A stretch of 64,000 nucleotides of DNA from Lasiosphaeria ovina. Taxonomy: Eukaryota; Ascomycota; Sordariomycetes; Sordariales; Lasiosphaeriaceae. Numbering within the stretch: the first letter of the stretch is position 1; the number at the start of each line of letters is the position of its first letter. The notes beneath the pieces are model-generated. The model saw nothing but the letters and a program-made list of their open reading frames with translations. It was not told the DNA's origin and searched no databases. Positions 1 to 12,050 of the stretch are shown here, piece by piece. The DNA is taken from positions 62,001 through 126,000 of the forward strand of contig JAULSN010000006.1 in assembly GCA_033439765.1 (NCBI GenBank). The letters run 5' to 3'. The position numbers and the translations under genes were made by a program.

Positions 1-118
1 TTCCTCGCCGCGCCCGGGCATTAGATTCTTCTTTTCCTTTTTCCTTCTTTAGCTTTAGATTCTACGAATATAGCGACTATATACAGCCCCGCCTTATTCG
101 GTTGACTATACGGTGATA
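1..118 (+). repeat. 5' LTR (3' part only) of the first Ty3/gypsy element
   Basis: These bases align without gaps to 6630-6747 and differ at five positions. In each case the copy at 6630-6747 has C or G and this copy has T or A, in CpA/TpG context. The LTR ends in GTGATA, which mirrors the start of the other LTR. The missing 163 bp of this LTR should lie just left of the window. Confidence 0.9.
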
Positions 119-353
119 ATCTAAAGCTCAATCTCTTTACTCGCCTAGGAAGGTAATTGAAAAGAATATCCCACCAGAAAAAACCCGCGATCGCTACGAG
201 TACGCGACCGCCGACCAGGAAAGACCACATTACTCTAAGCGGGGTAATAGGGCAGAGATAGTAGACGGCAAGATGCCTACTATTAACGACAAGGCCATAT
301 AGGTAGCCCTATAGGCCGTAATTGAGGAAGTTAACTTCGATCGTAATAGCTTC

Positions 354-1975
354 ATGAAGATTCACCCTCGTAAGAAGAGCGAGACGACGTTAGCACTTAT
401 TACAAAGGAAGTCGAGATAGTTATAAGTACTACGAAGGCGCCGTCTAGCGTAGTATCTATAACCAAGGGCCGTAATAACCCCGACCGTATCGACACCCGC
501 GACTTCACGACGCGTATCGTAGCCGAGATTAATAGCGTCAAGTTTACCGCTTCCATCGACGACGTCGATAACGACCTTTAAGAGAAGTTATCCGACTTAG
601 CTACTTTATTCGTTAAGCGAAACAAGACCAGCCCGATAATACCCTTCTATATATAGCTGAGTAACGATATCACCTTCGAAGGACCTATAGATCTTAAGGA
701 TTTCGAGCATATCTCGACCGAGTACCTAGATAAATACTTTTAGGAGTTCAAGCTCCGTATACTTATAGTTCATGCTTTATACGAGTAGATATTATAATTA
801 TATAGTATTACCCGATACTAGTTAGTTATTATTAATAATATTAAGACTTAGGCTACCCGTATTCTTACCTAGACTACGCGATCGGTTACTACTATAACCC
901 CGGTTATAGACCTAGCCAGCGCTAATAGAAATAATAATAGACTTATCGTCGAGATAACGGAAGCCCTTAGCGAGAAAGACATCGTTATTTAGCGTATATA
1001 GGACAAGATTGACGAGCTAAGTCGTACTATTACTAATAACGTCATTAACGGCTTAATCCGTAGCTCTATACCCGCTACGAACGAGAGCTCGACGCGACGA
1101 AGCGCTAAGACGGTAGACCCTCCCCTCTTCTATAATAATAAGGAGAAGGATACGATTATATTTAATACTTAGATCCGTCAGATTATTAATAAGTTAGATA
1201 TTAACGCCGATTACTTCGATAACGACCGGGCTAGATAGTCTTATATTAAACTTCGCTTAGCTAGTAAGGCCTTATACTAGCTAGAGCCCTACCTAGAAGA
1301 GACCCATCCTAGCTAGATTAAGACCTTAAGCGAGCTATTAGCCTAGCTCAAGAACGAGTTCCGTAATATCAATCGCGTGGAAGAAGCCAATCAGGAGTTT
1401 AATAAGCTATAGATAAAGCTAGGATAGGATTATAACGAGTTCCGTAACGAGTTCGTTCGGCTTATTAGCGAGTATCGCCGCGATCGCTCCGAGTAGAAGA
1501 CCGAGTTCAAGCGTCGCCTTACCCCCACGTTCCAGGATAAGTTGATCCGGGATTATATTAACGATAAGGTAGACTTCGAGATATACGCTAAGCTGGGTTC
1601 TAAGTACGCCTTGAACATAAAGCTGGCCTAGAGAGCTCGCCAGGTAGCTAAGAAGGACGATAAGGGTGGGAATAACTTAGGAGGATAATAGGGTAAGAAT
1701 AATAACCCTCGTCGCCTAGCTAACCGCTCGGCAACCCCGAGCGCCAACCTCCCCGCTAGTTATAAGAAGCCTAGCGCCGAAGAGATCAAGAAGCTATACG
1801 CCGAGAAGCGTTACTTCATCTACCGGGAGTAGGGTTATACGACTCGCGACTATCCCTAGAAGACTATATCGGGCCCGACGAAGGAAGCTCGACTCCAGTT
1901 AGTTATCGAGCGTTATATAGCTAAGGAGGACGATACTAAAACGTCGTTAGGCACTAATAACTCATCAGAAAACTA
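354..1975 (+). pseudogene. gag relic of the chromovirus
   Basis: A gag-like reading with many stops runs through this stretch. Near its end, at about 1809-1862, is a CCHC zinc knuckle in which each expected Cys codon now reads as Tyr and the His position also reads Tyr, as expected from TpG-to-TpA and CpA-to-TpA change. The region before it contains the charged helical stretch usual for gypsy capsid proteins. The short open stretch at 354-581 lies upstream and may be part of the N-terminal region. Exact start is not determinable because of the mutation load. Confidence 0.7.
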
Positions 1976-4900
1976 AGTACCCTAGGGTAATTGGACTCCC
2001 TCCTAGGGGAAGTATTAGCATATACGGTTAGAAAGATAGATAGGAACGAATAGGGCATTAGCCTACTAGCCAAATACTTAGGCGGCCCTATATTCCTTAT
2101 TAGCTATAAGATAGTAAATAATAGACTCTCTTTAACTATAAAAGATATACTAGTTAATATAGGAACGAATAGAGAGATATTCGTAAGCCGTAAGTTTACA
2201 TAAAGGATAAAGGACCTACTTCAGGTCTTACTAGTCTTCGACCCTAAACCTAGGTTAGTAGGCGGGTACGATAATAGATTATAATAGTCTATTAGAGAGC
2301 TATTAGGAATTAATATCGTTATATAAAACCGAACTATAAGGGATGGATATCTAATCGTCCTTAATAACTATATTTATAATATAATAATCGGTAGGAAGTA
2401 GATATATTACTACGATATTATCCCCGACGTCCGCCGAAGACGGTTATTCTTTCTAGAAGATTAGGAACTAGACCCTAGCTAGTAGACTAATATACCTATG
2501 GACGAGTCAGAGTTAGGGAAGCCAGACCCTACATACCAGGAAGATACGAAACGACGAGAGGTCGCTATAGAGAAAGAAGACGAGCGACGCCGTGACGGGA
2601 AGATGGTACGCGCCCGTATCGATGAGCTTGAGCGATAGGAGAAAGCCGAGTTCACTATATATAATCCCCGGGAGCTAGAACCGGTACTAGTTATAGCGAT
2701 ACCGTAGTTCCGGCCTACGCTACTTTAGAGACCGGCTCGTCTACTAAACGGTAACCATATCTATCGAGACGTTAACCGTATAGAGCGTCTTCTATATTCC
2801 GCCCCCCCTAAGAAAGTGCCCTCACCGCCGCCCAAGAAGAAGGATCCTTTCCCCGAACGGGATATATAAGGTCCTTACCGAATATAACGAGATAGTATTA
2901 GTTAGTATAAAGAGAGGCCTATCGAGATATCTATACTAAACGAGACCGCTTTCAAGTTATCCTCCAAAGGAGAACAGATATATATTATAACGCTTTACGA
3001 GCTCGATAAGCGTATTAGGGAACTTAGAGAGATAACCGACGGGTCTAACGGTTTAGACCAAGACGACGATAAGCTTCGGGAGCGAGTACTCAATAAGCTC
3101 CCCTCGCCCTACTACGACTTTTTAGACGTCTTTAGTAAAGTATAATTAGATATTTTAGCTCCGTAACGCGGACCTATTAATCATAGGATCCGCCTAATAC
3201 TTAGTAAGGAACCCGAAGACTTAGGTTATAGCCCGCTATATAAGATATTACTAGAGGAGCTGGAAGCGTATAAGGAATATATTATAGGGGCCCTTAAGAA
3301 GGGGTTTATATAGACTAGTAGTACGCTATAGGTAATACCCATCCTATTTACTAGGAAATAGAACGGCGGGCTACGCTTCTACGTAGACTATAGGAAGCTA
3401 AACGCGTCGACCGTAAAGGATAGAATACTATTACCGTTAATCGACGAGACCCTGAATCGCTTAGGTAAAGCGAAGATCTTTACCAAGATAGATATACGGT
3501 AGGCATTCTACCGTATCCGTATCCACCCCGAAGACGAACCCCTAATAATATTCCGAACGAGGTACGGAATATATAGCTATAAGGTAATACCTTTCGGACT
3601 TACTAACGGGCCCGCCACCTTCTAGAGGTTTATTAATAACTACCTATTAGGTTACTTAGATGACTTCTATAGCGCCTACCTAGATAATATCCTTATCTAT
3701 TCCGAATTAGAGGAAGAGTATATTAAACATATCCGAAAGATTCTCGAGCGTCTAAGAGAAGCGGGCTTATAGGCGGATATCGATAAATACGAATTCCACG
3801 TTAAGGAAACCAAGTACTTAGGATTCATTATAGGTATCGACGGCGTAGCCGTAGACCCAAGTAAAATAGATATCGTACGGGACTGGCCGGAGCTAGATAC
3901 GCTCAAAGGTTTGTAGTCCTTTCTAGGGTTCTATAACTTTTACCGACGATTCGTAAGAGGCTATAGCGCGATAGCGAAACCGCTTATAGCCCTGGCCAAG
4001 AAGGGAGAAGCATTTAGATAGATAGACGACTACTAGATCGCTTTCGATACCCTTAAAGAGCGCTTACTATTAGTACTAGTCTTAAAGTATTTCGAATATA
4101 GTCGGGAGATACGTATTAAAATAGATGTATTAGGAGGAGTCGTTACGGGAGTACTGAGCCAGAAGTACGATAACGACTAGTACCCGGTAGCCTTCTTCTT
4201 AGAGATAATGAAGGGAGTAGAGCTCAACTACTTCATTTACGATAAGGAACTACTAACGATAGTTCGAGTACTATAATACTAGTAAAGCGAGCTGGTCGGT
4301 CTCCAATACCAGGAGCCCTTTATTGTATTTTCCGATAACGATACGTTGAAATACTTCGTAATAAAGAAGCTTCTTAATATTAGGTAGGCCGGATAGGCTA
4401 AGGAGCTTTCGGGATTTAACTTCCGTATTAAATATAGGCCGGGAGCCTTAAACGCCGCGGTAGACGCCCTCATACGACGCTCTTACGAGCTCAAGACCTA
4501 GAAGGAACGATAAATGGCCTACCGAATAGTATAGATATTCTAGGAGTAACCTAACGGGAGCTTCGTTATAGCCCTCGACTACGTAGACTTCATTAACGAA
4601 GTGGCCCCCTTACTCTCGCTAGTACGTATAGTAGAAGACGACGAATACGTCGAACTCGGAGACGAGGAAGAAGACACGCCCGTGACCTTATCGGTCATAG
4701 CCGTATTGGACGAACCGCCAGAGATTTCGGGATACGAGCTAGTAGACTAGTTAATTTAGGCGAACCGAATAAGCGACTCGCTAGTAGTCTACTACGAAAG
4801 GGCTCGTTTAGAGGAAGAAACGAAGCTATCTATAATAATAAACGGCTTATTATTAAGAGAGGGGAGCCTAGTCGTTCCCGATTACGATAATTTAAGGACT

Positions 4901-6210
4901 AGGATTATCGATAACATCCACTCCAGACTCCCTATAGCCCACCCCGGCCGGAATAAAACCAGGAGGCTCGTCAAGGACCTATACTAGTAGGCCGGTATAG
5001 GAGCCGATATCGACAAATTCGTCGCTAACTATAAATACAAGTTAGCTAAGGCGCCTTACGATAAGACCCCTAGTTTACTCCACCCTATTCCGCCCCCCCT
5101 AAGAATTTGGAGCTCTTTAGTAATAGACTTTAAAGAGATACTAAAGGACAAGTACGGTTACGACAACTTGTTTACGATCATCGACCGGTTGAGTAAGCTA
5201 TCGTGGTATATACCGTACGACAAAATAGTCACGAGTAAGGAAGTAGCTCGTATATATTATAAAGGCCCTTACCGAATTCTAGGCTTACTAGATGAGATTA
5301 TTAGCGATAGAGGACCGTAGTTCATATCGGACTTTACGGACGAACTAGCGAAGATTATGGGCATTCGGTAGAAGCTCTCATCGTTAGGATACAAACAAAT
5401 AGCAGGATAGGTCGAAAACCTATACCAGTAGATAGACTAGCGCCTTAGGATATTTATTAATTATCACTAGGACGATTAGTCACGGTATATACCGGCTATA
5501 GACTTCGTATAAGGTTCAATCCCGTAAGATAGTACCGGAATACAACCTTACGAGGTGGTATTCGGATTCCTAATACCTATATATTTCGATTGGACGGCTC
5601 GGTCTAATTTAATAAACCCAGACCTACCTAGAATAGAGAGGCTTAATAGAGAATAGGCTTAATAGATGGCCGATACCCTAAGAGCCTATATTGAGAAGGC
5701 CCGTGAAAGCATTACCAGGGCGTAAGAAAAGTAGACCGTAGAAGCCAATAAATATAGGCGGGAGCTAGACTTTAACGTCGGGGACCGTATATATATCGTA
5801 AAGTACGCCTAGGCAACGGACAGGCCGAGTATAAAGCTGGATTTCCCGCTTATATAGTAGTACTTTAAGATTCTTGAACGTTTAGGAATAAATAAAGACG
5901 GTTACGACTACAAACTAGAAGTTCCTAAGGGATGGAGAGGGATAGACGTATTCTACGCTAATAGGTTAAGACTATACCCGAATAACCCTCTTCCTGGCTA
6001 GGAAGACCCGAACCCCGACGGCGATATAGTTAATAATGACTTAGAATAGGAACTTAAGAAGGTATTATCCTCGCGATCTTACTACGGTAAGCTCCAATAC
6101 CAAGTCGCTTGGAAAGGATAGGCTACGGACCCCAAGTAGTACTACGCAGAGAACTTCAAGAACGCACCAGAGCTACTCAAAGCCTACTACGACGAGTATA
6201 CTAATAAGGC
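1976..6210 (+). pseudogene. pol relic: RT, RNase H, integrase, chromodomain
   Basis: The reverse transcriptase lies at about 3290-3720. Its F-x-V-D-Y-R-K-L-N motif is at about 3378, and its catalytic motif at 3673-3702 reads YLDN instead of YLDD. RNase H follows at about 4080-4480. The integrase zinc region is at about 4915-5050, with its Cys positions reading Tyr, and the catalytic core begins near 5120. A chromodomain (YQVAWKG followed by aromatic residues) is at about 6090-6200. In-frame TAG and TAA codons run throughout. The pattern is RIP, not neutral decay: nearly all stops fit a CAG or TGG ancestor. Confidence 0.85.
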
Positions 6211-6466
6211 CGGACCACCACTACGATTGAACGAATGGCTACTCGTAGCATAGGAGGATAGATTCGACGAGCCGCACCAGGACGACAACAAGCCCGCAGT
6301 ACAGGGGCGACCGTTACGCAGGGTAACGCGATAGCGATGATTGATCACTTGAGAACGCGCGGCCACGCGTTCGAACCCTGGCCGGGGCAGCCTGCGGCTC
6401 ATTTTTTGCTCAATTGAGGGGAATTAACGGCGCTTCGGGACGAAGCTTTTTCCGACCGGGGGGTAG

Positions 6467-6747
6467 TATCACGGCATGTATCAGACAAGTGGCTGGAAGG
6501 ACTGGATTGAGCCTAGCGCCTTGGCATTAGGCTAGCGCCTTGGCATGCAACTCGCACGCCCTGAGGCCGCGTAGGATTTACGGTGTGGTCAGTGCTGAGC
6601 CCTCATCACGTGACCTACACCTACCTTACTTCCTCGCCGCGCCCGGGCATTAGATTCTTCTTTTCCTTTTTCCTTCTTTAGCTTTAGATTCTACGAATAC
6701 AGCGACTATATGCAGCCCCGCCTCATTCGGTTGACTGTGCGGTGATA
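6467..6747 (+). repeat. 3' LTR of the first Ty3/gypsy element
   Basis: The LTR begins TATCACGG and ends CGGTGATA. Undoing one RIP-type change at each end gives the inverted termini TGTCAC and GTGACA, a normal LTR ending. It is preceded by a G-rich polypurine tract and its last 118 bp match the partial LTR at the window start. Confidence 0.85.
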
Positions 6748-9700
6748 TTTCGTAGGTGATGTAAGTAGTCCTTTCGGGAATCGGAAAAGATAACTATATT
6801 ATCGATAAAAGTACGTATAAAGTGAGCGTACTTAGCCAATAGTCGATCTATATACCGCTAGGTATATACTAGGGTATTCCGAAATCCCATTAAGGCAACC
6901 TTAGACTTCTCCAAGCCTCGAGGACTAATAATAGTAAATCTATCTCGATAAGGGGGATAGACTCTAAACTAATAGAAAAAGGACGTTACGTCGATTATAG
7001 AGACGTAGGATTTACCGCGAATAGCAGAGATAATAGTGGACTATAACGGCAAAGGGTAGTTATCAGGTATAACCACTCGGTTAAGCTATCGAAGATCAAT
7101 AATAACTCTACCTTTCTCCACGCCGTAGACCGTCCGCCAGACGATGAATACTAGCGAGTTAAAAGGCGTAGGATCGTTTTGCTAGTCTATACGGTCTTCC
7201 GTATATAACGTTCCGAAAATATCGTCCAAAATACCTATATCCTTTTGACTAAGGGGGTAGCTTCTATTGGCTTTGAGTTGGTTTTACTAGCCTTCTACTA
7301 GGGGAACTTTTATCATATCCTTCTCTGGAATCTTGATTATGCCGTTATTTACCTAGACTTGGGGGAATTCTTCATATAGAGCTTGAAGGTCGGCTACGAA
7401 GGGAGCGTCGGTAGCGTAGATATAAATTCCGTTATCGGTAATAATCTTAATATAGTCGATTGGCGCTTTAATACCTAACTTGGACATCTTTCCGCCGGGG
7501 CTAGTATTGACGACGAACTTAGCGGCTATAGGTCCCGTAAGATCCTCGTCGAGTAGCTCTAAGGCTATAGGGGGTTCTAAGTCTACGTTCTAAGTAATCT
7601 ACTAGACTTAGTCGGATAGGGATAGCGGTGAAGCTATAGGGGGAGGTAAGTTATTAGGGGAGGCGATAGCTAGTAGGGTAATATCCTTAGGGGCGTTGAT
7701 AAGCGCGTAAATTACTTTAGTCATATTAAAAGACGAGCCTATAGCTTACTACTATATAACGTTCGAAAGGCCAGTAGTCGGGAGCGCTAATACCCCTAAG
7801 AGCTGAGAAAATATAGCTAGCGAGCCGAGTGCTATTACGGCTATGCCTTATTTCTAGGATATACTCTTATAGCTACTATCCTAAGCCTTATAAATATGGC
7901 CGAGGGTAGTACCCTTCTTAATTACTAGTACGCCGTTAGAGTTATTTTGTACTACGACGACTTTCGGCGTTTTTGCGTCTATAACTGCGTTAGCTACTAT
8001 AGAGTGTTTTACTAAGAATATTACGGATCTATCGGAGGGTAGGGGCTTATAGTTAATTAGAAGAAGTATTCTCTATCCTACTAGTAGGGTGAGATCTCTA
8101 CTAGCTTTGACGTTCCGGCGATACTCCTTGGCTTTACGAACGACTTCTATAGACGTATAGAAGCCGTCTATCTATCTAAAGGTGACTATATCCGACGAAT
8201 AGTCGATATTTACTCCGTAGGGGGTAAGGAACTTATTACTAAGTAGTAAGTTAGGGGGGAGACCCTCGACTACCTATACGGAATATAATACTTCTATTAA
8301 AGCTGGCTGGTCCTGCCTGTCTTTACCGACTAGAAATAGTATGAAGGTAGCCTACTTAATAGTCTTTACGGTCTCTTTATGTACTCCGCGAACTCGGCCG
8401 AAGCGCGGCTTAACTATATGCTTGAGCTTGCTAAGTAGCTTACGAGAAATGAGGGATCGACCGGTTCCGGGATCGAGGTAAATCTCGTTACTACTTAACG
8501 ACGTAGCTGAGGCTTTGGCCTTAACTCGGAGATACGAGTATTCGGACTAAGGGTTACCCCTAGTATCGATAGGAGCGATATTAGGAGCTTTCAAGACGAT
8601 AAAGTCCGGGGTGACGGGAGCGGAGGAAGACGTATATATTACGATATCTCCTTCATTAGCGGTAATATATTTATCGTTAGACTCGTCCTCCTATAAATCC
8701 AGCTAGGGGATAATGACTCCCGTCTTAGCTAACGAGTATATATAAATATACTTAAATAGCTAGTTACGCGAGTCGTATACTTTATAATAATAGCCGTAAG
8801 TACGGCTAGATACCTACTACTTCTTGGTATCTTAGATATATTCAAAATACGCTACGTTATAGGGGGAATAGGTCCTGAGATATCCGAGCTTAGCTCTAGT
8901 AGAAGGAAACATCTCGTGGTATTTATAGTGGGTATGGTGCCGATCGATTACGGTAACGTAATATACTACCTCGGCGTCTGAGTCGAGGTTATCGGAATTG
9001 TCGGAATAGTAGCTAGAAGCGTCTCCATTAGAGTTATCGCTATCCGCCTCCTACGCGTAATAGGCTCCTCCCTTCCCTTTGTCTTCGCGAGGCTTATTAA
9101 AGCGAGGTCGGTCGTAGCGAGGTCTATCGTAGCGAGGTCTATCTTCCTACTTCCTCTTATACTTCGACTCCTTATCCTTGTCTTCTTTCTTAGGGTCCTT
9201 ATTATCACGAGGGTAGTCCTTACGAGGCTCTTTATCTAGGTACCTGGTTTTGGAGTTATCCTAGGTAATACGACGTCGCGGGTAGTCGTTAGAATAGGTA
9301 GACTTAGAGGACTTCTTTTTCTCCCTTATTTCGTCCTTATATATAGCGGTAATAATAGCTCGCTTAGAAGATACTAGCCTAATATAGTCGGATAGGGAGT
9401 TGGCTTCGTTAGGGGGTAGTATAACTCGCTTAATGCCTAGCTCGAATCGTGCCTAAATTTGAGTAAGGACTCCAAGCTAATTACTATTATCTTAGTTGAG
9501 GATTCCAGCTACTTTAGCGTAGCGAATCTTATACTATATAAAACGGATTATAGCCTTCGCGTCGTTATCGACGTCTTCAACCTTGAGCCTGCTAGAGTTA
9601 TACTCGGCTATAGCTAACGCGATGTCTAGTTAGTAGTAGTCGATAAGGGCTCTTATTATACCTCCCAAGCCTTCGTTTCGTAGCTTGATTCTATCTTTAG

Positions 9701-11640
9701 GAGTAAGCTCTAAAGTCTACTAAAGTAGGGCGGAACCGCCTAGTAATATCTAAAAGAAAGAAGCTATTTAGGCTACCGAGTCGTTACGCATGGCTAGCTC
9801 TTTAATAAAGGATTTAACGCGTAGCTTAAAGGCATATATATTAGAGAAGACGACGTTCTTCCCGTCGGTGGTTATACCGACCCTATTAGGGTCGTCGCTA
9901 TCTAGGTTAAACTACCTAATTTCCTCGTGCTTAATCTTATAATGGACTGGTTGTGAGATAGTAAGGTTGGCCCAGGTGCTTACTAAGTCCCTAGTATACG
10001 AGGTAGTAGTATACCGAGCTTGCCTATCGTTCCTGTCCGGTCGACGACCGTTGCCTCCGTTACCCTGGTTCTTCTATCTACGCTACGGCCGGTTAGACCT
10101 AAAGTTAGGTCCGTCCGAGTCGTTATCGCCGTTAGAAGGGTCACTATACCCCTATCGATAACGCTAGGGGGATAGGTTCCGCGGAACTATGGGCTAGGTG
10201 GACTATCGCGAAGGGCGACGTTAGTTACTAGCCGGCTGGTTAGGAGGGTTATTTCCTTGGCCCTAAGCTTGAGGGCCCTACTAGTTACTAGTTTATAGTA
10301 GTAGAGTAATATATTACTATGGCTGGGCTAACTACTATTGAAATAGGCTACTTTGGCGAGGGCCGAACTAAGAAGTAGGTATAGATCGGTTCGGGATTTG
10401 GTAGTACTTACGAGGACCCGTAGTAGGAGTTAGGTTCTATACTATAAGGGTTGGGTTAGGCTAATCGTAGAATCGTACTGCTTGGCCGGTAGATAGGCCA
10501 GAAGTATTTGGTTCGATATATGAGTTATCGAAAGGATTTAGGGCTAGGGGAAGGCTCTAGGGTCGATCGTCTTTAAAAGGACTGGCTCCGAATATAGCTA
10601 GTCTAGTAAAGGGATCGACTAACGAGGGACGCCGAGCGGCAGGGGCTGGGGAGGGGGCCGCGGTACCTATAAGTACGTCGAGAATGAGCTATATTTACTT
10701 ACTTAGGTTATTATAAGAGTCTTTAAGGTCGTTTCTCTACTTATCTATCTCTATCCTAAGAGCGTTATTCTACTCGTTTATATTACTTATAGTATTCTTA
10801 ATAATCCTATCGAGAGTACTCGTAACTCTCTTAAAACCCTAGTCAACTTTCTTATTTAGCTGCCTAACGTCCTACTAGACGGCTTTATTCATCGTCTCTA
10901 GGTAAGTAAGCGACGAAATATTGGGCTTGAGCTCGGTAGGGCGTTTAGTAACGGGCTTCTCGGGAGTATTATTCTAAGTAGCTACTACGGATAGGGTATA
11001 GGACTCGCGGGGAATTACGTTCCTAGTAGGGGTATTAGGGCCCTTTCCGAAGTCTATTATTCTTAATTACTATTAGGTGCTTTGGGGAAGCTTCTTATAT
11101 CGGCCGAGGGCTAATCCTTCGGTATTAGTATTATCGGGGTCGAGAAAGTCTCCGGTCTCGTCGTTGTCTAATATAGTTACCTAAGGGCCCTATAGAGCGG
11201 CTATTACTTGACCTATTATCGATTAACCAAATTTGAGAAAGAAGATAGTTAGTATGACTTTGTGGAACGCTCCTACCAATTGCTTCTAGTCTCCCTAAGG
11301 ATTATCTAGGTATAGAGGCTTGGCTCTTCTACCGCCGCCGTAAGGCTTATCGGTAAAGTTTAGTATACCCGTAGCGTCTAGGATTGGAGTCCAGGATCAG
11401 GGTGGGCTTGGCCATAGCCTTCGCGAAGAGAGGTCTAGAGCGGGGATAGGCAAGGTGCCTTAGGGGAATCGCGTTACTAGTAGACGGCGCTAAGACGCGA
11501 TGCTTAATAATACCGCGATCTTACCCGCCTAGCGCTACTTAATTAATCCCCGAAGGTTATTCGATTAATAGCTAAGGCGGTTGGCTAGAGTCCTTACGAA
11601 CTTTTGCCCAAGCGGGGGGGAAAATTTTTCTGACTGCGGG
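6748..11640 (-). mobile_element. Second Ty3/gypsy element, truncated and RIP-degraded
   Basis: Read on the minus strand, this block carries a gypsy gag-pol that stops inside reverse transcriptase exactly where the first element's LTR begins. The RT active site at about 6785-6805 reads F-I-D-N-I-V-I, again with the second Asp changed to Asn. Downstream RT, RNase H and integrase are absent and should lie beyond the left window edge if the first element is a simple nested insertion. The gag region lies toward the right end, with a possible start near 11415. It includes a 15-bp tandem repeat at about 9105-9150 that encodes an R-P-R-Y-D repeat before a degenerate zinc-knuckle region. The right boundary is approximate; no clear LTR was found there. 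Confidence 0.75.
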
Positions 11641-12050
11641 CGCGCCTCCGGTCGGAATATCGCGTACAGGTTTTTGGTACGTCTTTAATTGAATTATCGC
11701 ACCAAGAGGGTTGAACTCTTGAACTTACGATACTAGTGACTGGTTACTTGATGCGTATAGTCGCTAGTACCATTTAATAGGGAAAGGCAGTATATATCAC
11801 CAATATAGTGGTAGAATTATGTATGTAGAAGGTTGGAAGGTGGAAAAGGAAGGTGGTGTACCCTATAGCGGGGATATGCCCCGCGCAGGTGGTAGTATTA
11901 ACTACCAGTGCACACCGCCTACTTGCCCGCCTTCCGCTAGTCTAGGGTGCTGCTTATATAATGTACAGGGGGTGCACGCGCCATGTGCGCGTAGAGGGCC
12001 ATGTCAATTATTGACATGTGCAATTGAGGCCATTCCCGTATCAGAGACCT
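11641..12050. other. Less RIP-altered spacer between two gypsy elements
   Basis: This 400-bp stretch keeps normal CpA and TpG frequency unlike its neighbours. It may hold LTR sequence of one of the flanking elements. It contains an imperfect inverted repeat at about 11731-11774 and a 19-bp perfect palindrome around one central base at 12000-12018. A 77-codon open frame at 11819-12052 has no recognisable content. Confidence 0.5.

Larger units (their letters stand above)
1..6747 (+). mobile_element. Ty3/gypsy LTR retrotransposon (chromovirus type), RIP-degraded
   Basis: The two LTRs are in direct orientation and enclose gag-pol remains in the order gag with zinc knuckle, reverse transcriptase, RNase H, integrase and chromodomain. 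A terminal chromodomain after integrase is typical of chromoviruses. The interior is full of TAG and TAA codons at positions where CAG or TGG is expected, and CpA is strongly depleted, which is the RIP signature. A G-rich polypurine tract lies just before the right LTR at about 6456-6463. From LTR length (281 bp) the full element would be about 6.9 kb. Its right end abuts the reverse-transcriptase coding region of another gypsy element on the opposite strand, so it appears to be a nested insertion. It can encode no functional protein. Confidence 0.9.

Noticed and set aside
6349..6400. TTCGAACCCTGGCC motif resembling a tRNA T-arm in the chromovirus 3' end
   Set aside because: Flanking bases do not form the 5-bp T stem and no A box is present at the right distance.
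8966..9208. 80-codon minus-strand frame with a repeated motif
   Set aside because: The repeat is the gag-coding tandem repeat of the second gypsy element read in the wrong frame.
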